From: Winogradskyella sp.
Lineage (GTDB): Bacteria; Bacteroidota; Bacteroidia; Flavobacteriales; Flavobacteriaceae
Reading direction: 5' to 3'
NCBI RefSeq assembly: GCF_003712105.1
Contig: NZ_RHLG01000002.1
Coordinates: forward strand, 434,001-498,000
DNA: 64,000 bases
Part shown: one piece after another, positions 37,088 to 46,313 of the stretch
How the letters are laid out: every line of letters begins with the position of its first letter
Position numbering within the stretch: the first letter of the stretch is position 1
The notes under the pieces: generated by a model
Database searches by the model: none
Seen by the model: the letters and a program-made list of their open reading frames with translations, nothing else
What the model was told of the DNA's origin: nothing
Translations under genes and position numbers: made by a program

Positions 37088-37095
37088 TATTTTTG
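37088..37095 (+). promoter_or_regulatory. Candidate -7 box TATTTTTG before menC
   Basis: Perfect TAnnTTTG, eight bases before the in-frame ATG at 37104. It supports that start rather than a longer frame that would run back into the divergent gene. Confidence 0.5.
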
Positions 37096-37103
37096 ATGCA
37101 ATT

Positions 37104-38138
37104 ATGCAAGCCACTTATCAACGTTATATTTTAAACTTTAAAAGACCTAGCGGAACCTCTCGTGGAGTTATGACAACCAAGGAAACTTGGTTTATTCGCT
37201 TGGAACAGGATGATAAAGTTGGAATTGGAGAATGTGGCATTTTACGGGGACTTTCTATTGATGATAGACCTGATTATGAAGATAAACTTAAATGGGCTTG
37301 TGAAAACATTAATTTAGGTCTAAGAAAACTGGTCAGTGAGCTTGTCGAACTGCCAAGTATTCAATTTGGTTTAGAAATGGCATTCAAGTCTTTAAACTCA
37401 ACTGATAAGTTTGAGTTATTTCCTTCTGAATTCACCAAAGGTAAATCTGACATAGAGATTAATGGTTTGGTTTGGATGGGGAACGAAGCCTTTATGCGCA
37501 AGCAAGTAAAGGAGAAGATAGCGTCAGGATTTTCGTGTATTAAGGTTAAGATTGGCGCAATAGATTTTCAGACCGAATTAGATATCCTAAAATCTATTCG
37601 TAAGGAGTTTTCTGTTTCAGATATTGAACTACGTGTTGATGCTAACGGTGCTTTTAGTCCTGATGATGCTTTAGAAAAATTAAAACGACTATCTGAGTAC
37701 CAGTTACATTCCATAGAACAACCTATTAAACCTAAGCAATTTGAAACTATGGCTTCACTTTGTGAGCTTTCACCTATAGATATTGCTCTAGATGAAGAAC
37801 TTATTGGTGTATTTAGTGTAACAAATAAGGCGCAAACTATACAAACCATAAAACCACAATATATCATCTTAAAACCAAGTTTAATTGGTGGTTTTAAAGG
37901 CAGTAAAGAATGGATAAAAGCTGCTGAAGAACAAGGTGTTAAGTGGTGGATTACGAGTGCTTTAGAAAGTAATGTAGGTCTAAATGCTATTGCGCAATGG
38001 ACTTATACATTAAATAATACAATGCCGCAAGGATTAGGAACTGGAAGCTTATTTACTAACAATTTTGATTCGCCATTAATTGTAAAAAATGGTACTTTGC
38101 GATACGATACTAACTTAAACTGGAATTTTAATTTATAA
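37104..38138 (+). CDS. menC: o-succinylbenzoate synthase
   Basis: 344 residues from ATG 37104; the frame is open further upstream but that part overlaps the divergent gene and lies before the promoter box. Enolase-superfamily barrel: catalytic Lys pair in CIKVKIGA, metal ligands in LRVDANGAF, HSIEQPI and LDEELIG, then ILKPSLIGG and the late TSALESNVGLNAIAQWT. Dehydrates SHCHC to OSB. Contains a stretch at 37331-37352 that resembles a dispersed repeat. Confidence 0.94.
   Translation: MQATYQRYILNFKRPSGTSRGVMTTKETWFIRLEQDDKVGIGECGILRGLSIDDRPDYEDKLKWACENINLGLRKLVSELVELPSIQFGLEMAFKSLNSTDKFELFPSEFTKGKSDIEINGLVWMGNEAFMRKQVKEKIASGFSCIKVKIGAIDFQTELDILKSIRKEFSVSDIELRVDANGAFSPDDALEKLKRLSEYQLHSIEQPIKPKQFETMASLCELSPIDIALDEELIGVFSVTNKAQTIQTIKPQYIILKPSLIGGFKGSKEWIKAAEEQGVKWWITSALESNVGLNAIAQWTYTLNNTMPQGLGTGSLFTNNFDSPLIVKNGTLRYDTNLNWNFNL
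37331..37352 (-). repeat. CTTCGACA-type repeat inside menC
   Basis: GGTCAGTGAGCTTGTCGAACTG; its complement aligns with 55843-55863 with one gap and few mismatches. It encodes LVSELVEL of MenC. Confidence 0.4.
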
Positions 38139-38140
38139 CT

Positions 38141-39103
38141 ATGGACTATATACAACAAGCCTATAAGGGACTCCATGAATGGTGGAGATATTTGTTAGGA
38201 AGCATTATTGTTTTTATTGCATGGCAAATTATTGGTGCTATACCATTAATGATATTTTTAGGAATAGAAGTTGCTAAGGGTGCGTCATTAAGTGCTTTAT
38301 CTAGCATACCTGATATGGTGGCATTATTAGGGAGTAACCTATTTTTATTCTTAATGCTAGTCTCATTTGCTGTTGGATTAATTGGGGTGATTTTTACTTC
38401 TAAAGTTCTACATAAGCAATCATTTAAAGATTTAACAACGACGCGTCAAAAAATAGATTGGGGAAGATTTTGGTTTATATTCATATTGTGGGGTGTGTTT
38501 TCATCAGGTATGGTCTTAGTAGATTACTATTTATCTCCTGAAGATTACGTATTTAATTTTGACGCTAAAAAGTTTGCCATTCTGGCGACAATTGCCATTT
38601 TGCTATTGCCATTACAAACTAGTTTTGAAGAATATTTCTTTAGAGGTTACTTAATGCAAGGTTTTGGTGTAGTATTTAAAAACAGATGGTTGCCATTGAT
38701 AATTACATCTGTTGGTTTTGGCTTATTACATATTTTTAATCCTGAAGTTGATACATTGGGTTATTCTATTATGATATTTTATATAGGTACCGGATTTGTT
38801 TTGGGTATAATGACCTTAATGGATGAAGGCTTAGAATTAGCTTTAGGTTTCCATGCTGCAAACAATTTGTTTACCGCACTTTTGGTGACGGCAGATTGGA
38901 CGGCATTGCAAACAGATTCTATATTAAGAGATATATCAGACCCAACGCAAACAAGTTTAGCTGAAATTGCTGTCCCTGTACTTGTGATCTACCCGGTTCT
39001 ATTATTTATTCTATCAAAGAAATATGGTTGGACCAATTGGAAAGATAAATTATTTGGAGACGTAGCTCCACCACCAAAAGAGGACTACAAAATCTTAGAC
39101 TAA
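38141..39103 (+). CDS. CPBP-family intramembrane metalloprotease
   Basis: 320 residues with eight or so hydrophobic helices. The Abi/CPBP motifs are complete: EEYFFRG at 163-169, the second-motif His in FGLLHIFNP at ~197 and HAANNLF at 238-244. Related to CaaX-type proteases. It lies between menC (2 bases) and menE (0 bases), so it is in the same transcript; whether it serves menaquinone synthesis or only shares the operon is unknown. Confidence 0.93.
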   Translation: MDYIQQAYKGLHEWWRYLLGSIIVFIAWQIIGAIPLMIFLGIEVAKGASLSALSSIPDMVALLGSNLFLFLMLVSFAVGLIGVIFTSKVLHKQSFKDLTTTRQKIDWGRFWFIFILWGVFSSGMVLVDYYLSPEDYVFNFDAKKFAILATIAILLLPLQTSFEEYFFRGYLMQGFGVVFKNRWLPLIITSVGFGLLHIFNPEVDTLGYSIMIFYIGTGFVLGIMTLMDEGLELALGFHAANNLFTALLVTADWTALQTDSILRDISDPTQTSLAEIAVPVLVIYPVLLFILSKKYGWTNWKDKLFGDVAPPPKEDYKILD

Positions 39104-40186
39104 ATGGTACCACATTATAGCAAGGTTCATAACCGTTTTAAACTTAACGGACACCATTTTAATAGAGAGGCGCTAAAAGAAGTTGCGTATAGCTTAATTA
39201 AAGAAGGCGTACCCTATGAGCAGGTTACCGGAGATTTTATTGCAGATTGGCTAAATGATGATGATACAATAACTGTAAAAACCTCAGGGTCTACTGGTGC
39301 GCCAAAATCAATTCAAATATCTAAACAAGCGATGGTAAATTCTGCCATTGCCACTGGAGATTTTTTTATGTTACAACCCGGTAATACTGCTTTAAACTGT
39401 TTACCTACTGATTATATAGCAGGTAAAATGATGCTGGTTAGAGCGATGCTACTAGGATTAGAAATTGATTGTGTTGAACCAAGTTCTCAGCCTATATTTG
39501 ACTACGACAAAGACTATGATTTTTGTGCAATGGTGCCATTGCAGTTGGGCAATACTTTAGATTATACCAGTAAGATTAAAAATATTATTGTTGGTGGTTC
39601 TAAAATACCAAGTCAATTAATTAACCGAATAAAAACAGCTTCATCTCAGTTTTATGAAACCTATGGTATGACAGAAACTGTCACTCATGTGGCTTTAAAA
39701 CGGTTAGAGTCTAAAAAGCAAAAAGGGGATTCTAAATTTAACGCATTACCTAATGTTGAGTTTTCTCAAGACGATAGACAATGTTTAGTTATTAATGCAC
39801 CTAATGTATCAGATAAGCCTATTGTTACTAATGATATTGTTGAATTAGATGGCAACACTAATTTTGAATGGTTAGGCCGTTTTGATAATGTTATCAATTC
39901 TGGTGGTGTAAAATTATTTCCTGAGCAAATCGAAGCAAAATTAGAATCAATCATAGGTCATCGTTTTATATTTGCGTCTCAACCCGATGATGCGTTAGGT
40001 GAAAAATTAATTCTTATTGTTGAAGCAAAGTCAATTGATACAAAGGAAATTATCAATAAAATTAAGGCTGTTAAAACACTGTCTAAATACGAAATTCCGA
40101 AAGCCATTTATAGCTTAGATAAGTTTGCTGAAACGGTTAATGGAAAAATTCAGCGTCAGAAAACGGTTAATTCTGCTTTGGCTTAG
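39104..40186 (+). CDS. menE: o-succinylbenzoate-CoA ligase
   Basis: 360 residues, short ANL-family AMP-binding enzyme. The P-loop is TVKTSGSTGAPKSIQIS near residue 64; FYETYGMTETVTHVALK is the A5 motif; WLGRFDNVINSGGVKLFPEQIEAKL is the hinge region; the catalytic Lys is in ETVNGKIQRQK. Assigned MenE by its place after menC. The compact size is usual for the Bacteroidota form. Confidence 0.92.
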   Translation: MVPHYSKVHNRFKLNGHHFNREALKEVAYSLIKEGVPYEQVTGDFIADWLNDDDTITVKTSGSTGAPKSIQISKQAMVNSAIATGDFFMLQPGNTALNCLPTDYIAGKMMLVRAMLLGLEIDCVEPSSQPIFDYDKDYDFCAMVPLQLGNTLDYTSKIKNIIVGGSKIPSQLINRIKTASSQFYETYGMTETVTHVALKRLESKKQKGDSKFNALPNVEFSQDDRQCLVINAPNVSDKPIVTNDIVELDGNTNFEWLGRFDNVINSGGVKLFPEQIEAKLESIIGHRFIFASQPDDALGEKLILIVEAKSIDTKEIINKIKAVKTLSKYEIPKAIYSLDKFAETVNGKIQRQKTVNSALA

Positions 40187-40277
40187 TTAACTCATTTAAA
40201 CCTTTACTTCACTCATTCTAGATTTCATCTAAGTCGTATTGCATTTAGTTTTATGGAAACTTTAAAATGCAGAAACG

Positions 40278-40871
40278 ATGAAAAAACCAACCCAATTAGT
40301 TGTTTTGCTGTTAATTACAATGCAACTGCACAGCCAAAAGGCTGTTGAAACAGAGTCTGTAACACATGAAGATTTAATTCCATTTGTTATAGAGAACTTC
40401 GAGGAAGATGGCGAACCACAAAACATCACCTTTCTGCTTAAAACTCACGCCAGTAACTTTTCAGAAGAGGATAAATTTATTCTAAAGCAGACGTTTAAAT
40501 TTTTGTCTAAGCGATTGTCTAAAGATGATTATATAAGCATTGCTACTTATAATCATTACAACGGTATAGCTCTTAGTAAAGCGTCTCCTGATAATCTAAA
40601 GAAGCTACTTCATGTCATTGAATATCCAAAAGCTAGTATTAAAGCATTTGGTGATGATGGTATTGAGTTAGCATATAAACATGCTAAGGAAAATTACGAA
40701 GAAGATTATGAGAATAAAGTCATCATGGTCAGGCTTCCGGAGCGTCAAACAACACAACCTGTTGCTTTAGTTGCTCAAAATGTAAATACAAAACAAAATG
40801 GGAATGGCGCCGCTGTAGTGCTATCAGCATTAGCATTGCTCCCAGAAATTATTTCAGTAATTAAAAACTAA
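40278..40871 (+). CDS. Secreted protein with degenerate VWA-like domain
   Basis: 197 residues, signal peptide to about residue 19 (LHSQ). Residues 45-155 follow the VWA path of YfbK-type proteins: LKQTFKFLSKRLSKDDYISIATYNHYNGIALSKASPDNLKKLLHVIEYPKAS, then DDGIELAYKHAKENYEEDYENKVIMVR. The MIDAS DxSxS is gone (LLKTHASNFSEE), and so is the usual DG after the last strand. The end is a hydrophobic AAVVLSALALLPEIISVI. 16 bases before the large VIT-VWA gene, so they are probably co-expressed. Confidence 0.7.
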   Translation: MKKPTQLVVLLLITMQLHSQKAVETESVTHEDLIPFVIENFEEDGEPQNITFLLKTHASNFSEEDKFILKQTFKFLSKRLSKDDYISIATYNHYNGIALSKASPDNLKKLLHVIEYPKASIKAFGDDGIELAYKHAKENYEEDYENKVIMVRLPERQTTQPVALVAQNVNTKQNGNGAAVVLSALALLPEIISVIKN

Positions 40872-40887
40872 TTTAAAAAATCAGCTC

Positions 40888-43800
40888 ATGAAAAATCTAT
40901 TTCAAATTTTTACAATTTTGTTTGTTGCTATAGGTCTCAACGCGCAAACTTCACCTAAAGTTAAAATTGGTAAGAACAAAGAATTAAAACTGAGTAAACT
41001 TCAAGTTAATGCCGAGCTTTCTGGTCAGTATGCAAAAGTGACGTATGACATGACATTTTATAACGGACTAAACCGAATTTTGGAAGGAGAGTTAGCTTTT
41101 CCATTAGGACAAGGACAAACCGTTTCTCATTTATCTATGGATTTAAATGGTCATCTACGTGATGCTGTTGTTGTCGAAAAAGAATTAGGACGAGTGGCCT
41201 ACGAAAATACGATTGAACAACGCATTGACCCTGCACTTTTAGAACAAACTAAAGGAAACAACTATAAAGTTAGAGTGTATCCGATTCCAGCTAATGGTTA
41301 CAAACGTATCGTCATAAGCTATGAGCAAAATTTACAATCTGAGAATAATAATTATTTATTAGAGTTACCGTTTGACTTTAAATCTCGTTTGGAAAGTTTT
41401 GAGCTAAATGTAGTTCAGAATTCAAAAACTCAAATGCCAATAGTTCATGGTTTTTTAGAAAATAGATTAAATTTTAAAAAATCTAAAGGAAAATTAATTG
41501 CCAAATTTAAGCAAGACAATACTAGCGTTAAAAAGAGTTTAAATCTAACTATTCCCATAGAAACAGAAAGTACAGTATTAGTAAAGGATGATTTTTTCTA
41601 CTTTAATCAATTCATTCCTACTAAACCTAGAATAAAGAAGAAACCAGAGTCTTTAACGCTTCTGTGGGATGCGTCTTATTCGATGCTGTACAAGAACAAA
41701 ACGAAAGAAATTGAACTTTTAGATGCTTATTTTAAGGAGCTGAATAATGTGTCTATTGATTTTGTTGTATTCAGTAATGCCATTATAAAAAAACAATCTT
41801 TTATTGTGAAAAATGGAAATTGGAATGCGCTTAAAAATAGCATAGAAGCTGTTGTTTATGACGGTGGAACATCGTACAGTAATTTGCCAGTTGTAAAAAC
41901 AGAAGAAGTTATTTTGATTTCTGATGGTATGTTTAATTTGGGTGAACTATCCACTAAAAATATTAAAAGATTATATGCTATTAATTCTGTAAAATCAGCA
42001 AATCATCAAATTCTTGAAAAAGAGGCTAATAATCTTGGCGGAAGCTATATTAATTTAGTTATAGAGTCAAAGGATAATGCAATTCACAAACTTCTGCACG
42101 AACCATTACAATTTTTAGGCGTAAATGGGAATAACAGAGTTTATGAAGTCTATCCTAAATCTGGAACAATCATTAATGGAAATTTTTCAATTGCTGGGAA
42201 ACACTTCAATTCTAGTACTATTGAATTGCTATTTGGTTACAATGGAGAAATAACAAATTCTATTTTTATAGATATTGAAAACGGAATTCAATCTAAGATT
42301 GCAAAACGACTTTGGTCTAAGCAAAAATTGAAATCTCTTTTAAACAATCAGGAAGAGAACAAAAATTTAATTATTGAGCATTGCCAACAAAATCATTTGA
42401 TTTCGCCTTACACGTCTATGATTGTCTTAGATAGAGTAGAGGATTATGTTAGATATAAGATTGAACCACCAAAAGAATTATTGACACAATACAATAGATT
42501 GGTTAGAAACAGTAAGCAACAAGAAGTAGCTAGAAATAATAGAATTAATCAACGAAAGGAAGATTTAAAAAAAGAATATGAAAATGTCATTGCATGGCAT
42601 AATAAGGATTTTTCTACAAAACCAAAAGTTGTAAAACACCCAGAGACAAAGCCAATAGAAACTGCGACTAACACGACAAGAAATGCAAGTTCTTCTGCTA
42701 TAAATACACCTAATTTTGATGCGACTAAACCAAGTATTTCTGGAATTGTAATAGCAGAAAGTGATGGACTTCCTTTGCCTGGAGTTAACATTTATATTAG
42801 TGGGACTTCAAGAGGAACTCTAACGGATTTTGATGGTAGATATCAAATTAATGCCAATATTGGTGATACTGTAATTTTTGCTTTTTTGGGTATGGAAACC
42901 CAAGAACTTCATCTTTCAAATTTAAATACAACTAACATCACGATGAAAGACGATACGGCTTCTTTAGATGAAGTTGTTATAACAGCTTATGCAACAACTT
43001 CTAAGGCAAAATCGACTGTGTCTTCTGTTAGCGTATCATCTGAAAATATAGAGAATAGACCAAATGCAGGTTTTGTCCAAACACTTTCTGGTCAAGTCCC
43101 TGGGTTGAATATAACAACTGCTATTGGTCAACCAGCCGGAAATAGCTTGGTACAATTACGCGGTGTAGGTTCAATTAGTGGTAATACTGAACCATTGTTT
43201 GTTGTAGATGGTGTTCCTTTATCAGAGAATGATATCAGAAACTTAGAACCGCAGAATATTGAAAAGATTTCAGTCTTAAAAGATGCAGGTGCAACAGCAA
43301 TTTATGGTAATCGTGGTGCAAATGGTGTTATAGTGATTAGCACAAAAGAAGGCGCTGAAAATAATTTAGAAGCTATTACTGAATTAGAGCAAAAAATTGA
43401 AGAACAAACAAAACTAAAATCCTGGCAAAAAAATGCACCTTATTTAGCACTGCTTAATGAGCAAACCAATATTGATATTGCATATGAATTATACCTGGAG
43501 TTAAGATTAAAATATCATAATATGCCATCATTTTTTATTGATGTTGCAGAATATTTTGAAACAAAAAACAATAAAGAATATGCTTTGCGAATTGTCTCTA
43601 ATTTAATAGAAATAGAAATCGATAATCACGAATTAATAAGAGCTTTAGCATATAAGTTAGAAGCTTACAAAGAGTTTAACCTAGCGGTATATGTTTATGA
43701 GGAAGTACTTAATTTAAGACCAGAAGAACCACAATCTTATAGAGATTTGGCTTTAGCTTATGAAGCAGTTGGAGATTACAAAAAAGCTTATAAAATGTTT

Positions 43801-44310
43801 AATACAATTATAGATGGAGATTTACTAGAAAAAGACCAAAGAAGCAGATTTAATGGTATTGAAAAAATTGCATACATAGAATTGAGCAGATTAGTACATA
43901 CTAAATCTGAATTAAGAGAATATCGAGATGAATTTGCCAAAATTGATACAGATATAAGAGTTGTCATTGATTGGAATCATAATAATACGGACTTAGATTT
44001 ACATATCAAGAACCCAATTGGAGACGAGTTATATTATGGCAGAAAAACATCAAAATTAGGCGGTATGATATCTGATGATTTTACAGATGGTTACGGACCT
44101 GAAACTTTCAAGCTTAAGAAGGCGGCTAAAGGTAAATATGAAATTAGTGTTGTTTACTTCTCGGATGATGTGCAAAAAATTATTGGCCCTACAAGTCTTA
44201 AGGTCACTGTTTTTAGAAACTACGGAAAACCTAATGAAATAAAAGAAGTCAAAGTTTACAGACTAACTGATAAAGAAGGGAATATTGAAGCTAAAACATT
44301 AATCATTTAA
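40888..44310 (+). CDS. VIT-VWA-carboxypeptidase-like-TonB plug-TPR-DUF2135 multidomain protein
   Basis: 1140 residues in one uninterrupted frame. Signal peptide to ~20. VIT domain ~25-155 (GELAFPLGQGQTVSHLSMDLNG, GRVAYENTIEQRIDPALLEQ). VWA ~255-400 with intact MIDAS DASYS at 261-265 and ISDG at 344-347. Helical linker ~470-575. Carboxypeptidase-like regulatory domain ~615-690. SusC/RagA-type plug ~692-822 (DEVVITAYA, LSGQVPGL, LFVVDGVPL, ISVLKDAGATAIYGNRGANGVIVI). Helical repeats ~850-1010 (TPR at LNLRPEEPQSYRDLALAYEAVGDYKKAYKMF). DUF2135 ~1022-1125. No beta-barrel follows the plug. VIT-VWA-DUF2135 proteins are known; the inserted receptor half is unusual. Probably secreted or surface-held; function unknown. 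Confidence 0.88.
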   Translation: MKNLFQIFTILFVAIGLNAQTSPKVKIGKNKELKLSKLQVNAELSGQYAKVTYDMTFYNGLNRILEGELAFPLGQGQTVSHLSMDLNGHLRDAVVVEKELGRVAYENTIEQRIDPALLEQTKGNNYKVRVYPIPANGYKRIVISYEQNLQSENNNYLLELPFDFKSRLESFELNVVQNSKTQMPIVHGFLENRLNFKKSKGKLIAKFKQDNTSVKKSLNLTIPIETESTVLVKDDFFYFNQFIPTKPRIKKKPESLTLLWDASYSMLYKNKTKEIELLDAYFKELNNVSIDFVVFSNAIIKKQSFIVKNGNWNALKNSIEAVVYDGGTSYSNLPVVKTEEVILISDGMFNLGELSTKNIKRLYAINSVKSANHQILEKEANNLGGSYINLVIESKDNAIHKLLHEPLQFLGVNGNNRVYEVYPKSGTIINGNFSIAGKHFNSSTIELLFGYNGEITNSIFIDIENGIQSKIAKRLWSKQKLKSLLNNQEENKNLIIEHCQQNHLISPYTSMIVLDRVEDYVRYKIEPPKELLTQYNRLVRNSKQQEVARNNRINQRKEDLKKEYENVIAWHNKDFSTKPKVVKHPETKPIETATNTTRNASSSAINTPNFDATKPSISGIVIAESDGLPLPGVNIYISGTSRGTLTDFDGRYQINANIGDTVIFAFLGMETQELHLSNLNTTNITMKDDTASLDEVVITAYATTSKAKSTVSSVSVSSENIENRPNAGFVQTLSGQVPGLNITTAIGQPAGNSLVQLRGVGSISGNTEPLFVVDGVPLSENDIRNLEPQNIEKISVLKDAGATAIYGNRGANGVIVISTKEGAENNLEAITELEQKIEEQTKLKSWQKNAPYLALLNEQTNIDIAYELYLELRLKYHNMPSFFIDVAEYFETKNNKEYALRIVSNLIEIEIDNHELIRALAYKLEAYKEFNLAVYVYEEVLNLRPEEPQSYRDLALAYEAVGDYKKAYKMFNTIIDGDLLEKDQRSRFNGIEKIAYIELSRLVHTKSELREYRDEFAKIDTDIRVVIDWNHNNTDLDLHIKNPIGDELYYGRKTSKLGGMISDDFTDGYGPETFKLKKAAKGKYEISVVYFSDDVQKIIGPTSLKVTVFRNYGKPNEIKEVKVYRLTDKEGNIEAKTLII

Positions 44311-44317
44311 GAGTAAT

Positions 44318-44350
44318 AAAAAAGCCCGAAGCAATTGCTCGGGCTTTTTT
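44318..44350. terminator. Bidirectional intrinsic terminator
   Basis: AAAAAAGCCCGA (44318-44329) and TCGGGCTTTTTT (44339-44350), perfect 12-base arms, between convergent genes. Serves the VIT-VWA operon and the OmpA lipoprotein gene. Confidence 0.9.
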
Positions 44351-44367
44351 ATTTATATAAATCTAGA

Positions 44368-45225
44368 CTAGTTTCCGGCCGAAAGATTTTTCATTTCGTC
44401 TTCTATCATCTGATAGAATTGGTCTATTTTAGGTAAAACTACAATACGTGTACGTCTATTTTTAGCTCTATTTTCTGCAGTATCATTTTCTACTAGAGGT
44501 ACATATGAGCTACGACCAGCTGCAATAAGTTGTTGTGAGTTAACACCCAAACTTTCTAAAACTCTAACTACTGATGTGGCGCGCTTTACACTTAAGTCCC
44601 AATTATCTAATAATGGAGGCTTACTATAGGATACGTTGTCAGTATGCGATTCTACCATAGCTTCAAAGTCTGGCTTACTGTTAATTACTTTTGCAACTTT
44701 TCCTAAAATCTCGTTGGCTCTGTCAGTTACATTATAGCTTCCGCTCTTGAATAATAATTTGTCAGCTATAGAAATAAACACAACACCTTTTTCTACATTA
44801 ACTTCAATGTCCGGATCATCAATACCAACTTCTTTTTTTAAGCTTGTTACTATGGCTAACGTTACACTGTCTTTTCTGTTTAAAGCATCTTGCAATCGTG
44901 TAATTTTTAAATCACGTTCTTTAAGTGATTCTAATGATTTTTCAAGGTTTTCTGCACCTTTGCTTGTAAGTTCAGTTAAATCCTGAGAGCTTTTTATAAG
45001 TGCTTCGTTACTACGACGTAAATCTGCTAGTTGCTCTCTAAGACCTTCTAAGCGTGCTGTTGCAGCAGCTTGATCAGACAGACACGCATTAAGCTTAACT
45101 GTGGCTGTATTCAGTAAATCTTGAGTTTCTTTTTGTTTTTCTTGTAGTGCTAAATAGTCTTTCTTCGATACACATGCCGTCAGCATTAAAGTAGCACAAA
45201 TACTAAATAAAATCGTTTTCTTCAT
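44368..45225 (-). CDS. OmpA-family lipoprotein with coiled coil
   Basis: 285 residues. Lipobox LMLTAC (Cys18), then a long coiled coil at ~25-120 (KQKETQDLLNTATVKL, ARLEGLREQLADLRRSNEALIKSSQDL). OmpA/MotB peptidoglycan-binding domain ~150-270: LFKSGSYNVTDRANEILGKVA, MVESHTDNVSY, DNWDLSVKRATSVVRVLESLGV, NRRTRIVVLPK. Tethers the outer membrane to peptidoglycan. Monocistronic. Confidence 0.93.
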   Translation of the reverse strand: MKKTILFSICATLMLTACVSKKDYLALQEKQKETQDLLNTATVKLNACLSDQAAATARLEGLREQLADLRRSNEALIKSSQDLTELTSKGAENLEKSLESLKERDLKITRLQDALNRKDSVTLAIVTSLKKEVGIDDPDIEVNVEKGVVFISIADKLLFKSGSYNVTDRANEILGKVAKVINSKPDFEAMVESHTDNVSYSKPPLLDNWDLSVKRATSVVRVLESLGVNSQQLIAAGRSSYVPLVENDTAENRAKNRRTRIVVLPKIDQFYQMIEDEMKNLSAGN

Positions 45226-45314
45226 CTTTCAAATAGGGTTTTTATTTTAGAATGAGACAAAATTATAGAAAAGCAATTCTAATAGTAGATGGATTAACAA
45301 AAATTTTAACAGAC

Positions 45315-46313
45315 TTATAAACAGTCGTACGTTTTATTGTTTTTGATGAAATATTCCCAGACAATAGATTTCTTATCATAATAGGTAGATGCTTGATTAA
45401 GCAGCTTACGCTTTTTCAATAATCTAGGTAAAGCTCCATAAAAACTGATGTGTGCTTTAAGTATTGCAAAAAGAAATTTTGGTTTTAGCTGTATTAAAAA
45501 CCGAAGTGCTGCAATACCATCAAGAATAAGCCTTGAAAACAAAATACCAAATAGATTTTTATCGCAGTTTTTGGTTAGTGTATATAAACTATTTCTGAAG
45601 TTGAGATAGGTTTTTTGAGCACTGGTGTTTTTCAAGGTTGCGCCACCTACATGATATACTGTGGATTGCCCAGTATATATAGTTTTGTATCCACTATTGT
45701 AAGCTCTCCAGCATAAATCTATTTCTTCCATGTGGGCAAAATAGCTCTCGTCAAATCCATTTAAAACTTTAAAGGTGTCGTTTTTAATAAAGAAACATGC
45801 TCCCGAAGCCCAAAAAATTGATTTGGTGTCATTGTATTGGCCTTTGTCTTCTTCTAGGGTTTCAAAAATGCGACCACGGCAATACGGATAACCGTATTTA
45901 TCTATGAAACCTCCTGCAGCTCCAGCATATTCAAAATGTGATTTTTGCTTGTAGTCTAATAGTTTGGGTTGAATAATATCCGCACCACCATTAAAGGCTT
46001 CTACAACAGGATTTAGCCAATCTTTAGTGACTTCAATATCACTATTAAGTAAACATAACAAGGGCTCAGTTACATGTTTTAAGGCATCGTTATATCCTTT
46101 TGCATAACCACCATTTTCAGTATTTTGAATAACTTCAATAGAAGGATAATATTCATTTAAAAATACTACCGAGTTATCAGTTGACGCATTATCAGCTACA
46201 TATATTTTGGCATCTTGAGAATGACCTACTATAGTAGGTAGAAATTGCTCTAGAAGCGATTTTCCATTCCAGTTTAAAATAACAATTGCTATGTCTTTGG
46301 TTGAGAAAGCCAT
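45315..46313 (-). CDS. Family 2 glycosyltransferase
   Basis: 332 residues, GT-A fold: IAIVILNWNGKSLLEQFLPTIV, IYVADNASTDNSVVFLNEYYPSIEVI and LLCLLNSDIEVTKDWLNPVV give the nucleotide-sugar site; FDESYFAHMEEIDLCWRAYNSGYKTIY is the ED-type catalytic region. Rhamnosyltransferase-like in style, with a hydrophobic C-terminal part. Acceptor unknown. Its start overlaps the stop of the HsdR_N-like gene by one base. Confidence 0.93.
   Translation of the reverse strand: MAFSTKDIAIVILNWNGKSLLEQFLPTIVGHSQDAKIYVADNASTDNSVVFLNEYYPSIEVIQNTENGGYAKGYNDALKHVTEPLLCLLNSDIEVTKDWLNPVVEAFNGGADIIQPKLLDYKQKSHFEYAGAAGGFIDKYGYPYCRGRIFETLEEDKGQYNDTKSIFWASGACFFIKNDTFKVLNGFDESYFAHMEEIDLCWRAYNSGYKTIYTGQSTVYHVGGATLKNTSAQKTYLNFRNSLYTLTKNCDKNLFGILFSRLILDGIAALRFLIQLKPKFLFAILKAHISFYGALPRLLKKRKLLNQASTYYDKKSIVWEYFIKNNKTYDCL

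Noticed and set aside
36945..37103. Longer reading frame for menC beginning at 36945
   Set aside because: It overlaps the divergent sterol-desaturase gene by 100 bases and lies before the TATTTTTG box; MenC similarity starts at ATG 37104.
42961..43353. Plug region read as a true TonB-dependent receptor gene or a broken one
   Set aside because: There is no barrel, no stop codon and no frame break; the frame runs on into TPR and DUF2135, so it is a domain rather than a pseudogene.
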